Assembly (NCBI GenBank): GCA_026397475.1
Contig: JAPLUT010000005.1
Span: forward strand, 1-64,000
DNA: 64,000 nucleotides
Source of the DNA: a candidate division SR1 bacterium
Lineage (GTDB): Bacteria > Patescibacteriota > Gracilibacteria > Absconditabacterales > Absconditicoccaceae
Direction: 5' to 3'
Position numbers and translations under genes: made by a program. The notes beneath the pieces are model-generated. The model made no database searches and was not told where the DNA came from. It saw nothing but the letters and a program-made list of their open reading frames with translations. Position 1 is the stretch's first letter. The number at the start of each line of letters is the position of its first letter. Shown piece after piece: positions 41,519-51,816 of the stretch.

Positions 41519-41980
41519 TTATACCAAAGCAACAAGCCCCTTAAGAATTTCTTCCAAATCCTTTTGTGTAGAAGCGATTAGAGCATAATGCTCTCCGTCT
41601 TTTCCCCCGGGCGAAACTCTTTCAATAAAACAATCCTCTCCTTTAATAATTAAGCCATTTTTTTGCATATAGGGACTCTCCGAGATTTTTTTAGAAAGAT
41701 CCGTATCGTTGAATTTTATCTCGATGTCTCACTTCTGCATTGCTACATGTCGCCATGCTCAATTTTCTATTACCTGCTTTTTGAAATCCAATACCTTCAT
41801 AACCCCCTCATCTATCCTGGTAAATTCAGTGCCTAAACAAAGCTCGTTATAAAGTTTAACGCATATCTTTTCTTTTACATTTACATACGTATCTATCTTT
41901 TGTTTATTGTTTAACCTACGAACAGCGTAAGCTTTTTCTATGAGAAGATTGCAAGTAGTTACTATTGGTAGTGTGTACAT
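41519..41980 (-). CDS. Small protein of unknown function
   Basis: 153 residues, TGA-using (for example before AWRHVAMQKG). The N-terminal half is helical (EKAYAVRRLNNKQKIDTYVN); the C-terminal half contains GEDCFIERVSPGGKDGEHYA and ends TQKDLEEILKGLVALV. No motif assigned. It lies 28 nt after the 345-residue gene and is probably part of the TrmB-linked module at 41.5-46.4 kb. Confidence 0.65.
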
Positions 41981-42008
41981 AAAATTTTTGTAAATATATA
42001 AAAAACGC

Positions 42009-43046
42009 TTAACTGGTAACGAGCAACTCCATCCCCGCCTTCATAACCTTGTCATAATACTCTTGTGAGAGTTTGCCTTGCTTGACTGCATTCAATGCTA
42101 TTTCTATATGACGCTTGTCCATTTCCTTGTGCGTTCCTTGAAGAAAATCATCGACACAGGTATTTACGATTTGGATATAATACGCTTGATTAAATTCTTT
42201 TTCAGCAAGTGTGCAAAGTTTTCTAAAAACATCTGTTGAATGTAATCGAGAAAATAATTCTTTGTTTTTTGTAATTACATCTAATACTTCCTGAAAAAAT
42301 GAAACTTCAAATCCATGTTGGAATATTGTATCCAATACACCGATTATTTCATTTGTAGAGGGAGCAAGTTCACTATCGATAAAAATCAACATAATTTTTT
42401 TATAATATTCGTTGTCAAATTTTCATAATTCCAATGCATTTCTAATAAACTTTAATGTGGAATCTAGTGACAACCTCTCTCTCCTTTTTTTACTATGAAT
42501 TATTTGTTGTATAAACATCTCATAATATTTTTTATCTAAGTTTCTCCATGTAAGAAGATTAAATACATCTTGAGCTTGATCTACACTCCAACCCCCACCT
42601 TCCCATCATCAGTTACTAGAAGACAGAAAAATTCACTCTCGATAGGAGATACCAAGATTGCCTTTGTCTATGAGAAGTGCAAGACGGTGGTAATGATGTT
42701 CGAATAATGAAACTCATCAGTTCTTTTCTAAAATTCTGTCCGCTATTTTTTTGTAGTAGATAGCATCTAAAGTAAATCCGCTATAACTAATAATTTCTAT
42801 AATTCTATCAGTATACCGAAATTCTTCTTCTTGAAGCCACTTATCTATGTACTCCTCTTGTTGTTGTTTTATATCGGTGTTGACTGCGGCAGACAGCTCG
42901 TTGTAAGGTTTTGTATCGAGAACTTCTTTAATTTCTTCCTTTTTAACTCCTGTTTCTTTCTCTACTTTTAGAGAAGTTCAAAAAATAGACGGAAGTCGTT
43001 GTTCGAGCCTCTCGCCTATTGATTTTCATTTTTTTCTGTCTGTCAT
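42009..43046 (-). CDS. Helical protein of unknown function
   Basis: 345 residues starting MTDRKKGKSIGERLEQRL. It is soluble and made of short helices with repeated Tyr/Tyr-Lys elements (IYYKKIADRILEKN; EYYKKIMLIFIDS; EYYDKVMKAGMELL), suggesting a helical-repeat (solenoid) fold. A Gly/Trp-rich turn (NGGWEGGGWSVD, partly TGA-coded) sits at about 135. No catalytic motif. It is part of the TrmB / membrane protein / helical protein module. Confidence 0.68.
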
Positions 43047-43142
43047 GAACGTTTTTTGTAAATAATTAAACGCCCATTATATATGTAAAATCTATTAAAT
43101 GTCAATCTTGTGAACGAAAAAGGTGCTGTTGAACGTCATCAA

Positions 43143-43233
43143 CAGCAACCCTTCCTCACCCCTTCCCTCTCCTTCAGAGAGGGAGAGCTATCCTTCCCCT
43201 TCTCTGAAGGAGAAGGGGGTAGGGGGATGAGGA
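43143..43233. repeat. Long palindromic intergenic repeat (CCCTCTC family)
   Basis: CCCTCTCCTTCAGAGAGGG followed by CCCCTTCTCTGAAGGAGAAGGGG; very similar to 38344-38422. It could fold into two strong hairpins, and sits between the 771- and 345-residue genes. Confidence 0.8.
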
Positions 43234-43239
43234 AAAAAA

Positions 43240-45555
43240 CTAGTGTCTAAACTTATTTTCAAACTCATATTTTTTCTTCAAAAAATCTGACTTCGTCTTA
43301 AAATAATCCTGCGCTACAGCATTTCCATCATAAATGCCAAAAGAATTTTTTGTATAAAAAATCGCGTGATTACTATTAAGGTCATTTGCGAAAAGATATT
43401 TTTTATTATTGATAATGGTATATCCGACAGAATATATTTTCCCCGTAGAAGATTTGTATTTTCAGATGTACTGTACAGAAGTCTCTGATCTATTCAGATC
43501 ATTTCCAGCAAGCCAAGGTGAGACTTTAAATATCTGATCATAATCTTTTATGGTATTTTGCATCGCTTCTTCATATTCCTCGAACATAGCATTAGGAGCT
43601 AATTTTAGTTCGCTAGATCATTTAAGACCAGATAAATTATTTTGATTAGCGACAACAAAATTATCGAGATAACTAACGACTTTATTTATCTTGATCTCAG
43701 GAGGAAGATCCTTTGGGATCTTATCGAGCATTCCCTGACGAATAAAATCTTTGATAAGAAACTCTTCTAGCTGCCAAGGTAATGTTGCTTTTTCGTATCC
43801 CTTTGAATTGAGCGAATGACTATTATCTCGTCCATAGTAACGCATAAGATATTCATCTATAGTGATGGTAATCAAAGGTTGCGTCTGCTTCAGAAAATCT
43901 ATAGCAATATTTTTTGCTTGTTGTGTGCTCAAAGTAAACCTATCTTTCTTATCGAAATCTTGATAATATGCTCCCGTAGCGAGAATACAGGGTGTATTTG
44001 AATTTGTAGTAAGCGCGAGCCTGTATTTCTCCAATGAGCTTCCATAGTATCATATGTTTTTTAGACTATATTCTCCCAGATCTCTTAACATCGGATAGCC
44101 TGTATCGACTCATCTAAACGCCACAGTACTTTTGCCTCTTTCATCCCAATTACTTTCAAAATCTTTCTCTATAAGCAGAGTATTTATAAAATCCTGAGTA
44201 TACGGGATATATTTTTCGTAAGGGATGGTCGAAACTTCTGCAGTTTTAAATTCTCCTATGTTGTTGGGGAGCAGATAGTTATCTATTACTTCATCTTCGA
44301 TAGAGATCATACTTCAATCGTAATTACTCATTTTATCCAATGCGTCTTGATTGTTTAAGCAATCTACAATCTTTGCATTGAACTGTTCTTGAGAAAAATT
44401 CCCAATAGAACCATAACGGAATATAAATCTATTATATATTTTCTGAACATATTCATGGATTTTATCTATTTTTTCGCTTCCCTTATATTCTCCTCAAGAC
44501 ATATCTCACGATCGTTCTACTTTTTTATTTTCAAAAATCTCTTTGATGGTTTCTTCTTGCTGATGATGTATTTTTTGTGATTGCATATATTTTCCTACTT
44601 GATCGGTTCACAATACGGAAAGTATTGCTCAAACGGTGAAGGCTGTTATCGTTCTTGTCTTTGATAAAATCTTGTTTTTGCTTGCAAGTTTTTCTGCGAA
44701 CTCTCATGCCTTTTCTGTGTCGAAGTATAATCATCCAAAGCTCTCATCGCCTAATTTATCTTCGCAAAATTTTTTGAATGCATGCAATAAAGGATAGTCA
44801 GGGTTTTTAGTATTGATATGTTTGAGCAGCAAGGCATCATATTTTTTTTGCCTAGCTACGCCTCATTGGAGAGTGATTCCGTGAAGTAAAGCGTTGATGC
44901 GGATTGCGAGTTCTACAAGTCCGTAATAATCAGAATCCCCTGTTTTATCTTTGAGTTCTTTAGGTTTGAGATCTTTAATTGATTGAAAATATTCTGGGTC
45001 ATTTTGACAGATTCGATATAAATACTTTGCTATCTCTAAGCTTGTAAACTTTGTCTGAGAAAGTTGAGGCTGTCATCCCTCAGTTTGTAGTCATGCGACT
45101 CATTCTGCTCTAAGCACTCAAAACAAGGCGCTATTGTTCTGTTCAATATCTACAATTTCTATATCTTTTGCTCTCTTTTTATTAATCTCTTTTGCCAGAG
45201 AAAGGATATGGTTTTTCTGATCCTCAAAACCTCTGTATTCTCATTTTTCTGGTTTATCATTTAACAGCTCACTTACTCCATTTGCAAGTTCTATAACTAT
45301 TTTCTCATCTTTTGGGGTATGTAAAATAAAGTAGCTCAGCAATGCACTAATCACTTCATCAGAATAGGTTCACTCACCATCGACCCTCATTTTACCGATA
45401 TAATTATGACAGGAGATATGATCAAGGGAGATATTCTCAACTGGCTTATCTTTACCATTTTCTCTATAACTCACAAATCTTGGATCGGGTCCGTTGAGGG
45501 CTTGATCCATATGTTTAAATTTGTTGCTAATGTGATGAATGATTTTTTTAAGCAT
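43240..45555 (-). CDS. Large single-TM protein, paralogue of the protein at 57.8-59.7 kb
   Basis: 771 residues. The cytoplasmic part (1-350) contains SLEIAKYLYRICQNDPE and SDYYGLVELAIRINALL..LQGGVARQKKYDALL, which match IARYLYAISKKDGK and SDYYAMIEVAIRLYEIL..IQGGAIRQIRYDRII of the second copy. One transmembrane helix follows at about 360 (TITAFTVGAILSVL). The outer 400 residues include YKGSEKIDKIHEYVQKIYN, RYGSIGNF and LIKDFIRQGMLDKIP; no known domain. It starts 24 nt after a TrmB-family regulator, as the paralogue does at a distance of 126 nt. Function unknown; regulation by the neighbouring TrmB is inferred from the repeated pairing. Confidence 0.72.
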
Positions 45556-45579
45556 AAAGCATTCAGAGAATTAAAGAGA

Positions 45580-46353
45580 TTATTTTTTACTTCTTTTTTT
45601 TGTGCTTCAATGGTACACATCTCGAACCAGATTGAATACGCTCGTTAAGGCATCGTGGAGCGTCTGACTTTCTATAATCAGCCCGCACATTTCTTCTGTG
45701 GCATACATGAGAATTGCTATTTTGTTTGATCAATACATAACAATATCATTTCAGATTTTGAAAAACGGTTTATCTACTACGATAGCGTTGTGTGCTTTTT
45801 TATGATATTTTCCATATTCAGAGGTATCTTTTGCCATGATAGACTTTGTCTTGGTTTTGAGCTTCAATCTTTTAGGAATAAATTCATTGTAAATGTAGTT
45901 CTCTATCCTTGGATCCATGGAGCTCGCGCCGATAAAGTTCAGATAAGGATCTTTCATCTTTTCACCTGCGAGTAAAACTTCTTCAAACACCCTTTTGAGT
46001 CCTTCGAATCCTTCGAAGAATTGGGTCTTCGGCTTGCTTCCAAACTTGTTTGTTACTGCAAGAATTTCAGGCAATTGCGATTTTATATTTTCGTATTTTT
46101 CTTCCTGTTTTTTGAAAAGAATCTCAGGGCTGATAGCACTGTAATATTTGACGCCCTCTTTGGTCATATCGGTAACGATGCCTCTTCTTTTGAAGTCTTC
46201 CAAAATAGAATAGGTCGTTCCCCTGTTGATCTCTGCACGTCTTGCAATCGTACTAGCAATACTGCTGCCCAGTTCCAACATAGTCAGATATATCTTCGCT
46301 TCCTTGTCGTAGAAGCCGTAATTTGCGAGGTAAGAGATGAGATTTGAGTCCAT
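45580..46353 (-). CDS. TrmB-family transcriptional regulator
   Basis: 257 residues. The N-terminal winged HTH (GFYDKEAKIYLTMLELGSSI; ARRAEINRGTTYSILEDFKR) is followed by the TrmB-type effector domain: QFFEGFEGLKRVFEEVL, LNFIGASSMDPR, the EFIPKRLKLKTKTKSIMA box and NAIVVDKPFF. TrmB proteins sense sugars and act as activators or repressors. Closely similar to the regulator at 59.8 kb, and its HTH resembles the TrmB fusion at 33.9 kb. It probably controls the 771-residue membrane protein gene just downstream. Confidence 0.85.
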
Positions 46354-46606
46354 TATATTAGGTACAAGGTAAAAGATTACAGGTACAAGGTATAAGCCTC
46401 ATTTAAAACAAAGTTAGTTCATGCTATAATTACACACTTCGTGTATAATTTCGATGACACAAAAACTTTCAGAAAATTCAAGTTTTTATTGCATCTCAAT
46501 TATACTCTGAAAGGTCTTTTTTTGCAAATTTAGAGACATATAATATTTCGGGTTTTTATTCCAGATTTTCTCTCTGTTGATAATTTCCAACATAGTAGCC
46601 GAAAAT
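46354..46606. promoter_or_regulatory. Upstream region of the TrmB gene with promoter and short repeats
   Basis: Contains GGTACAAGGT repeats (46371-46402), the TACACACTTCGTGTA hairpin, a stretch similar to 38466-38520 (TATAATTTCGA..AAAAACTTTC), and a TTGCAA/TATAAT promoter at 46499-46527. No gene. Confidence 0.6.
46499..46527 (-). promoter_or_regulatory. Promoter of the TrmB gene
   Basis: -35 TTGCAA (46522-46527), 17-nt spacer containing AAAAAGACCTTTCAGAG, -10 TATAAT (46499-46504); the spacer resembles those at 26.7 and 59.7 kb. Confidence 0.65.
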
Positions 46607-46638
46607 TTAAAAAAACTGTCCGGGAATACCCGGGCAGC
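46607..46638 (-). terminator. Terminator of the 46.7-47.5 kb TGA-free pair
   Basis: Minus-strand CTGCCCGGG / CCCGGACAG stem with a TATT loop and T7. Same type as after the other TGA-free genes. Confidence 0.85.
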
Positions 46639-46674
46639 TGGAATCATTTTTTCTTACTTTACAGCATCGTCAAT

Positions 46675-47082
46675 CTATTGAAAATGTTTGAACGATATTA
46701 AAGCATATTTACCGCCAATGAGACGTACCAAGTCACTGCATTCCAAGACATATAAAGTGAAATCATGATTCACAATATACTGTTTAATCGTGCAGTTTAT
46801 TTTGTAAGTTTCAGGGCTAGTTTTTAGAATTTCCCACCTCTTAAGTATGGACTGAAGTTGTTCCTCTCTCTCCTCCTTTCTTAGTATGGTCTTCTTATCT
46901 AATGACTCATTTGTGGTATAGGGAGGATGAAATTCAGAAACCATAACCATTTCAATATTTAGATTTCGAAAGGTTGTAATCAAAACATCTTGAGATATTT
47001 CCTCAACCGAAATAAGTTTCTTAAACCAATGGCTCGCCATATAGGTCGACCATATTCGTAACATTAACTTTAGTGTCTTCAT
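46675..47082 (-). CDS. Unknown protein, second gene of a TGA-free pair
   Basis: 135 residues starting MKTLKLMLRIWSTYM. It contains LITTFRNLNIEMVMVSEFHP and NHDFTLYVLECSDLVRLIGG; no family recognised, and no signal or transmembrane segment. The few glycines are ordinary GGN codons. The gene follows the 122-residue gene by 1 nt, so the two are translated from one message. Function unknown. Confidence 0.65.
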   Translation of the reverse strand: MKTLKLMLRIWSTYMASHWFKKLISVEEISQDVLITTFRNLNIEMVMVSEFHPPYTTNESLDKKTILRKEEREEQLQSILKRWEILKTSPETYKINCTIKQYIVNHDFTLYVLECSDLVRLIGGKYALISFKHFQ

Positions 47083-47083
47083 T

Positions 47084-47452
47084 TTACTTTTTTAAGTTTT
47101 TGTTTACTAACTTCTCTCCAAGCTCCTCCAGCAATTGCTTGCCTTCGCTTTTGCCTTTGACTACGTCAATCACGCCTTCAATCGTCTTGATTGCGGTACT
47201 GAAGGCTTCGAAATCTGATTCATCTGTCAGGAAGAAAGTCCGGTTACCATCTGGCTCACAAAAGACAATAGTAAAAGCATATTTTCCTTTTAGCTTGCCT
47301 TTGAGAACTGTTTTGAACTTTTCCTCGTCCATCAAGGTATCCCAAGACTCCATTTTCACGTAGATCGGAAGTAAGTTTTTGGGATCTATCAGTTTTTGAG
47401 TAGTTGATTTTGGAGATACTAGGCTCCATAATTTTTTAAATACGTTTTTCAT
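47084..47452 (-). CDS. Unknown protein, first gene of a TGA-free pair
   Basis: 122 residues. MKNVFKKLWSLVSPKSTTQK, then VKMESWDTLMDEEKFKTVLK, AFTIVFCEPDGNRTFFLTDE and a helical C-terminus. No family recognised. Codons for Gly are all GGN. Its leader AAAAAAAACAAAAACAAA resembles those of the genes at 6.3, 39.5, 40.0, 40.6 and 41.5 kb. Confidence 0.65.
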   Translation of the reverse strand: MKNVFKKLWSLVSPKSTTQKLIDPKNLLPIYVKMESWDTLMDEEKFKTVLKGKLKGKYAFTIVFCEPDGNRTFFLTDESDFEAFSTAIKTIEGVIDVVKGKSEGKQLLEELGEKLVNKNLKK

Positions 47453-47498
47453 TTTGTTTTTGTTTTTTTTAGTTAATTTTTTATTTTTATTTTTGCAA

Positions 47499-47571
47499 AT
47501 CCCTCCCGACCTCCCTTTATCAAGGGAGGCAGTTCCCTCCTTGATAAAGGAGGGAAAGGGTGGATTTGCCT
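47499..47571. repeat. Long palindromic intergenic repeat
   Basis: CCTCCCTTTATCAAGGGAGG and CCCTCCTTGATAAAGGAGGG form two strong hairpins between the TGA-free pair and the radical SAM gene. Confidence 0.75.
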
Positions 47572-48951
47572 TTACCTATCAAACTTTCCACTATTCTCTC
47601 TTTTCTTACTTGCTAAAACTTCTTTTGAGTCTCATATATCGTAAGGGAGAATAGGCAAAGTAGTGTTTCCTGGCAAATCACACATCTTAAGGTAGTACTC
47701 GTTTACAAGGTTTCTGAAGCTATCATCAGGATGGGTGATTTTGCTTGCTAAGGCTGAATATTCTAAATTGTTAAACAGTATGGGATTTTCTATTATGAGC
47801 TTGATGCTTTCTTGAAAATCAGATTTTGTTCGTCCGTCATTTCCTGGGACGAATGATTTTGCTACATAGGGTCTAGGAACTGCTCAATATTTTTGTACCA
47901 TAGCTTCTGCAAAATCGTAGGCATCTTTTAAACTCTTTTCTGTATCGATGCCTGCGTGTCCAAAGACCATGAGTAACTCTGGAGTGATAGCGTATTTCTC
48001 TTTGGTGAGACGAATTGCGTCTAGAATTTCTTTTTCATTATTTTGTGGTTTTTTTATTCACTTCCAGATCTCAGGTCAAATGCCGTCTACTCCGTATCCG
48101 ACATTGTTGAATCCTGCTAGAGCTAACTTGTCCAAGACTCGAGGATATTTTTTATCCAAGTGAATAAATGACTTGGTGCAGGCAAGTCCACGAAGAGAAA
48201 AAGTGAATCCAGGATGACACGCTTTGATCTGTAAAATCATATTTGCAAACTCTCCCAGTTGTTGTGCCGACTGAAAGACATCAAGATTGGACATATACAT
48301 GCTCACAGTATTTTTTCACAATTTTTGTAATCTGTTTACAATATAATTAAGATCCTTCCACAACATTTCTGACTCTCTATATTGTTCCGCTTGCCCTTTC
48401 AGTGCAGCGCAGAAGTCGCAATTGAACTTGCATCACTCTGATACATATAAAGAGGTCTCTGTTGAAAAATAGCTTAAGAAGTCTGAATCCGAAAGTTTCT
48501 CATACATGGAAATCAATGAAATCGTGTGTCATTCAGATATATTTTTTATGTTGAGTAATGATTCTAGAACTCCCTCTTTCATACCATTATACACTCCCTT
48601 TCAAAATAGATATTTAAACTGACCCTCATCCAGGCCCAATACTTTTCCATATTTATTTTCTTTTTGGGTGAGCGGTTGCCCTCACAAAACAAAAACTAAC
48701 TCATCTCAAAACTGCTTTCTCAGTCTCTTGATAGTCTGGATAGCTACCGGAATATACGGCGCGCCGACTAAATTCATCCCTACAATATTTGAAGAGAGTG
48801 AATCTGTCGGTCTTATATTTTCGTCATGCAAACAAATATCTACTCACTTCTCAGCGAGGAGAGCTCCGATTGTCCGCAAGGAGGTATTTGTGTAGATGTG
48901 TCATTGCGATGCGTCATCAGCATAGGCATGTTTGGGTTGTATCAGATCCAT
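47572..48951 (-). CDS. Radical SAM protein with N-terminal B12-binding-like fold
   Basis: 459 residues. The N-terminal 130 residues look like a cobalamin-binding-type Rossmann fold (GALLAEKGVDICLHDENI, VGMNLVGAPY, LVFVLGGQP). The radical SAM core has the cluster motif CKFNCDFC (C-x3-C-x2-C) at about 175, then VSMYMSNLDVFQSA, FSLRGLACTKSF and GFNNVGYGVDGI, the usual beta strands of the barrel. This B12-plus-SAM class does methylations or ring chemistry on diverse substrates; the product cannot be predicted. It lies 21 nt after the 321-residue gene and may be co-transcribed with it. Confidence 0.85.
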
Positions 48952-48972
48952 TTTTAATTGATTATTTAAAAT

Positions 48973-49938
48973 TTATTTCCTTCGACATAATTCATCTATC
49001 TTTTTTTCTTCACCGAATAGGAGCTTCTTGAATCCGTCTATTCCTACAAACTGTCACTGTTCATAGCATTTTCTAAAAAATACTTTACGAAAACCAACTT
49101 TTCCATTTATGACGTTGTCGCGAAGACCAAATCACTGTTCTATGTTGATCGCAGGAGCATCAAAGGTTTTTCCTATTTTCACTAACTCAATAGTTCCATC
49201 AGCAAGTTTGTTCTTATAAAGAAAAGCATATCCTCGCCCATCTCATACTATTGCAATATCATCTTGGTCAAAATATTTTCTTATATTAAACGCTCATCTT
49301 TCAACAAAAGATATTTTTCCATCTTGCGCTATTTCTTTTTGAAAATATGTAGATTGATATGCGGGGCCATCAAACATCGTGCAACGATGTTCTATAAGTC
49401 CATATTTTATATATTCTTCTTTATCAAAAACGATTTTTCCTCTATCTCGAGTTAAATGGAATACTTTTTCTATACCCTCTTCTCAATTTTCAAACCCTAC
49501 TTTTCTGATAAGTCCTACGCCTCCTATGCCTAGTTCCTGTACTTGGATTAATCCATCGGGAAGTATCGGATTTTCTTCGTCATCTTCACAGACAGCACGT
49601 GCTCCCACTACCAATGGATAATAAGTAATAAACTTGAGTAACTCAGTATTTTCTTCCATATATTTATTATATTTTTGAAACAAATTATTTTCTCCATACT
49701 GAGTTTTTGATAAAACAAAGTGCGATCTGAATGTCTCCCAGACTTTTGATTGTTCGTTTTTTGTTATAATTTTTCACTCCTTCATCTTCGACAAAATTTT
49801 AGAAAACTTGTCCATATTACTTAGAACATCTAGTAATTCTTGCTTATGAGAATTTAATTCTACCGACTGAGACTCCACTTCTTTGGAAATGAGTAAAATC
49901 TTTTTAATAATTCCGTGGGGAATGTTTTGTTGTTCCAT
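48973..49938 (-). CDS. Unknown protein with beta-rich repeats
   Basis: 321 residues from MEQQNIPHGIIKKI. Helical N-terminus, then repeated strand pairs with Gly turns (LIQVQELGIGGVGLIRKVGF; GKISFVERGAFNIRKYF; GYAFLYKNKLADGTIELVKI) reminiscent of WG- or propeller-type repeats. No family identified. It lies 24 nt before the radical SAM gene on the same strand and may provide its partner or substrate; the sequence does not prove it. Confidence 0.65.
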
Positions 49939-49962
49939 GGTGATGTGGCAAAATATAAATTT

Positions 49963-50757
49963 TTATTTAACTTCTTTTACTAACTGCCCTCTCTCTAGGA
50001 TATGCTCCGTATTTTCAATACGATCTTTCCCGAAGTATATTTCTTTGATAACTTCAGAATGTTTAATTTGAGAATAATTTCCCTCTAATACAATTTTTCA
50101 TTCGTTCATCACACAGAAGCTGTCGACGAATTGAGCGAGGAACTCAAAGTCATGCTCTACTATTATTACCATCCTGTCTTTTGAGATAATTTTATTGATG
50201 AGATCGATAACTTTTCATTTAAGCTTAGGGGAAACGCCTGCCGTAGGCTCGTCGAGTAAGTATACTTTTGTTTTCTGGAGATAGAGTCTTCCTATCTCGA
50301 GCAATCTCATCTGTCCTCCACTGAGATTTCCTGCGAGCTGATCTTTTTTGTCGTAGAGTTCGAGTTCGTGAAGTATTTCGTCGATTTCTGCTCTCATATG
50401 TTTGGGAAGAAATCTTATGGGGAGGAATTTGTATTTCCGATGCAGCTGTTTGACAAATGCAAGTGCCAGGTTTTCGTAAAGAGTTAGATTTCTAAAGATT
50501 CAAAAGCTTTGGAAGACTCTTCCTATACCTCCAATCGCCCTTTGTTCTACCGAAGTATTTGTAATATCGAGATGATCGTGAATGATTTTTCCCTCTGTCG
50601 GAGAATAAAATCCGTTGATCAAATTCAGTAATGATGTTTTTCCGCAACCATTCGGTCAGACGAGTCCTATCACTTGTCCGCTTTGGATGGTGAAGTCGAT
50701 GCCATTGATGATAGGCGTCTTGCCGGCTTTTCGGTGGATGTTTTGGAGTTTGAGCAT
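49963..50757 (-). CDS. Branched-chain amino acid-type ABC transporter ATPase (LivG-like)
   Basis: 264 residues. It has Walker A GPNGCGKTSLL, Q-loop region GRVFQSFGIFRNLT, ABC signature LSGGQMRLLEIGR, Walker B VYLLDEPTAG and the switch His in IIVEHDFEF. TRANSPORT is powered by ATP hydrolysis with LivM and LivH. It is LivG-like by the long Q-loop to signature spacing. It is separated from livM/livH by three small genes of a paralogous family, and no second ATPase (LivF) is present in the window. Confidence 0.9.
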
Positions 50758-50791
50758 GGGAGAAATAGCATAATAAATAAAAATATGTACA

Positions 50792-50989
50792 TTACTCAGT
50801 CCCTCTTTTACCAAAGATGGCTGAATTCCGAATGTTATTAATTCTTTGTTCTTCTTTCATTCCCTCTCTTATAACAGTTTCTAATTCTTGTTTCGTCGCC
50901 TTCAGCAAGTTTTTCTTACCCTCCTCAGAAAGACTTTCTAAAAACTCCTTCGTTCCTTCTACTGTTTCTAATTGTTCGTTTGTTTCCAT
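50792..50989 (-). CDS. Short protein of the MET-x-LET-EG family
   Basis: 65 residues. METNEQLETVEGTKEFLESL is shared with the N-termini of the two following genes (METNKQQLETSEGRKSFL and MEVHKKLETLEGAKDFFS), so this looks like a truncated or minimal member. The rest is helical (LLKATKQELETVIREGMKE). Function unknown. Confidence 0.6.
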   Translation of the reverse strand: METNEQLETVEGTKEFLESLSEEGKKNLLKATKQELETVIREGMKEEQRINNIRNSAIFGKRGTE

Positions 50990-51016
50990 AAGTGAATAAT
51001 ATGTGAGTAAAAAATA

Positions 51017-51792
51017 CTATTTTTTGCAATCCCTATAAGTAACGACAGGCATCGCGCTCTGTTTATCAAATCAACAGATCGCTGCCTTTTTAATGACTCC
51101 GCAATTATATAATCTGTCCCAAGATACTCCGTATACCAATCCATCTTGATCTGCCTTTGACAATACGACATAGCCAGCATAACCAGCTTTTTTTCGCTTT
51201 TTTTCTCCACTTGGATTCCAATAGCCAGCTGCATTTAGACCAAAAAGAGAGACGAAATGAGATATTTTTTCCACGATATCTTTCCCTGGAAAGAAATTAA
51301 TAAACTGTTCCACTTCTGATTTACTTTTCAGAAGTTTTCTACCATTTTGTATACATACCCTTCTTGCTCCGTTTTCGGTAAAGTAAGTAAGTCCAGTCTC
51401 TCCTTTATATTCGCCATGTAGCTCTTCATCAGATATATATGTTTGGTCTCCCGCACCCTTAATTATATCTTCTCCATTACCATCTGCTTTGAGGACAGAA
51501 AACTTCTTCTTCATTTTGATCATCTTTATCTCTTCATCTCTAGAGATACCAATATTTTTTCTCACTTGTTCTTGTATGTCGTAATAAGGAATTTCTTTCC
51601 GTAGTTTAAGATATCTTTCATCTTCAGGAAATGGACAAGGATTTTTTTTGCCTTCTTTTTCTGTATTTCTATTTCTTCTGATTCAAATTCTTTCATTGTT
51701 TTTATTAAATCTGCTCTATGCTTCTTAGAGAGATTTTTTAGAAAGCTTTTTCTGCCTTCGGAAGTTTCAAGTTGTTGTTTGTTCGTTTCCAT
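51017..51792 (-). pseudogene. Frameshifted member of the MET-x-LET-EG family (A8 slippage site)
   Basis: The first 50 residues read in one frame (METNKQQLETSEGRKSFL..ESEEIEIQKKKAKK), the remaining 210 in another (NPCPFPEDERYLKLRKEIPY, later YISDEELHGEYKGETGLTYF and GYVVLSKADQDGLVYGVSW). The shift coincides with a run of eight As on the coding strand (T8 at 51642-51649). One extra A would restore a 258-residue protein, close to the 260 residues of the paralogue upstream. It may be a sequencing error, a decayed gene or transcriptional slippage. Confidence 0.7.
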
Positions 51793-51816
51793 GTAAATAT
51801 CTATTAAGACATAAAA

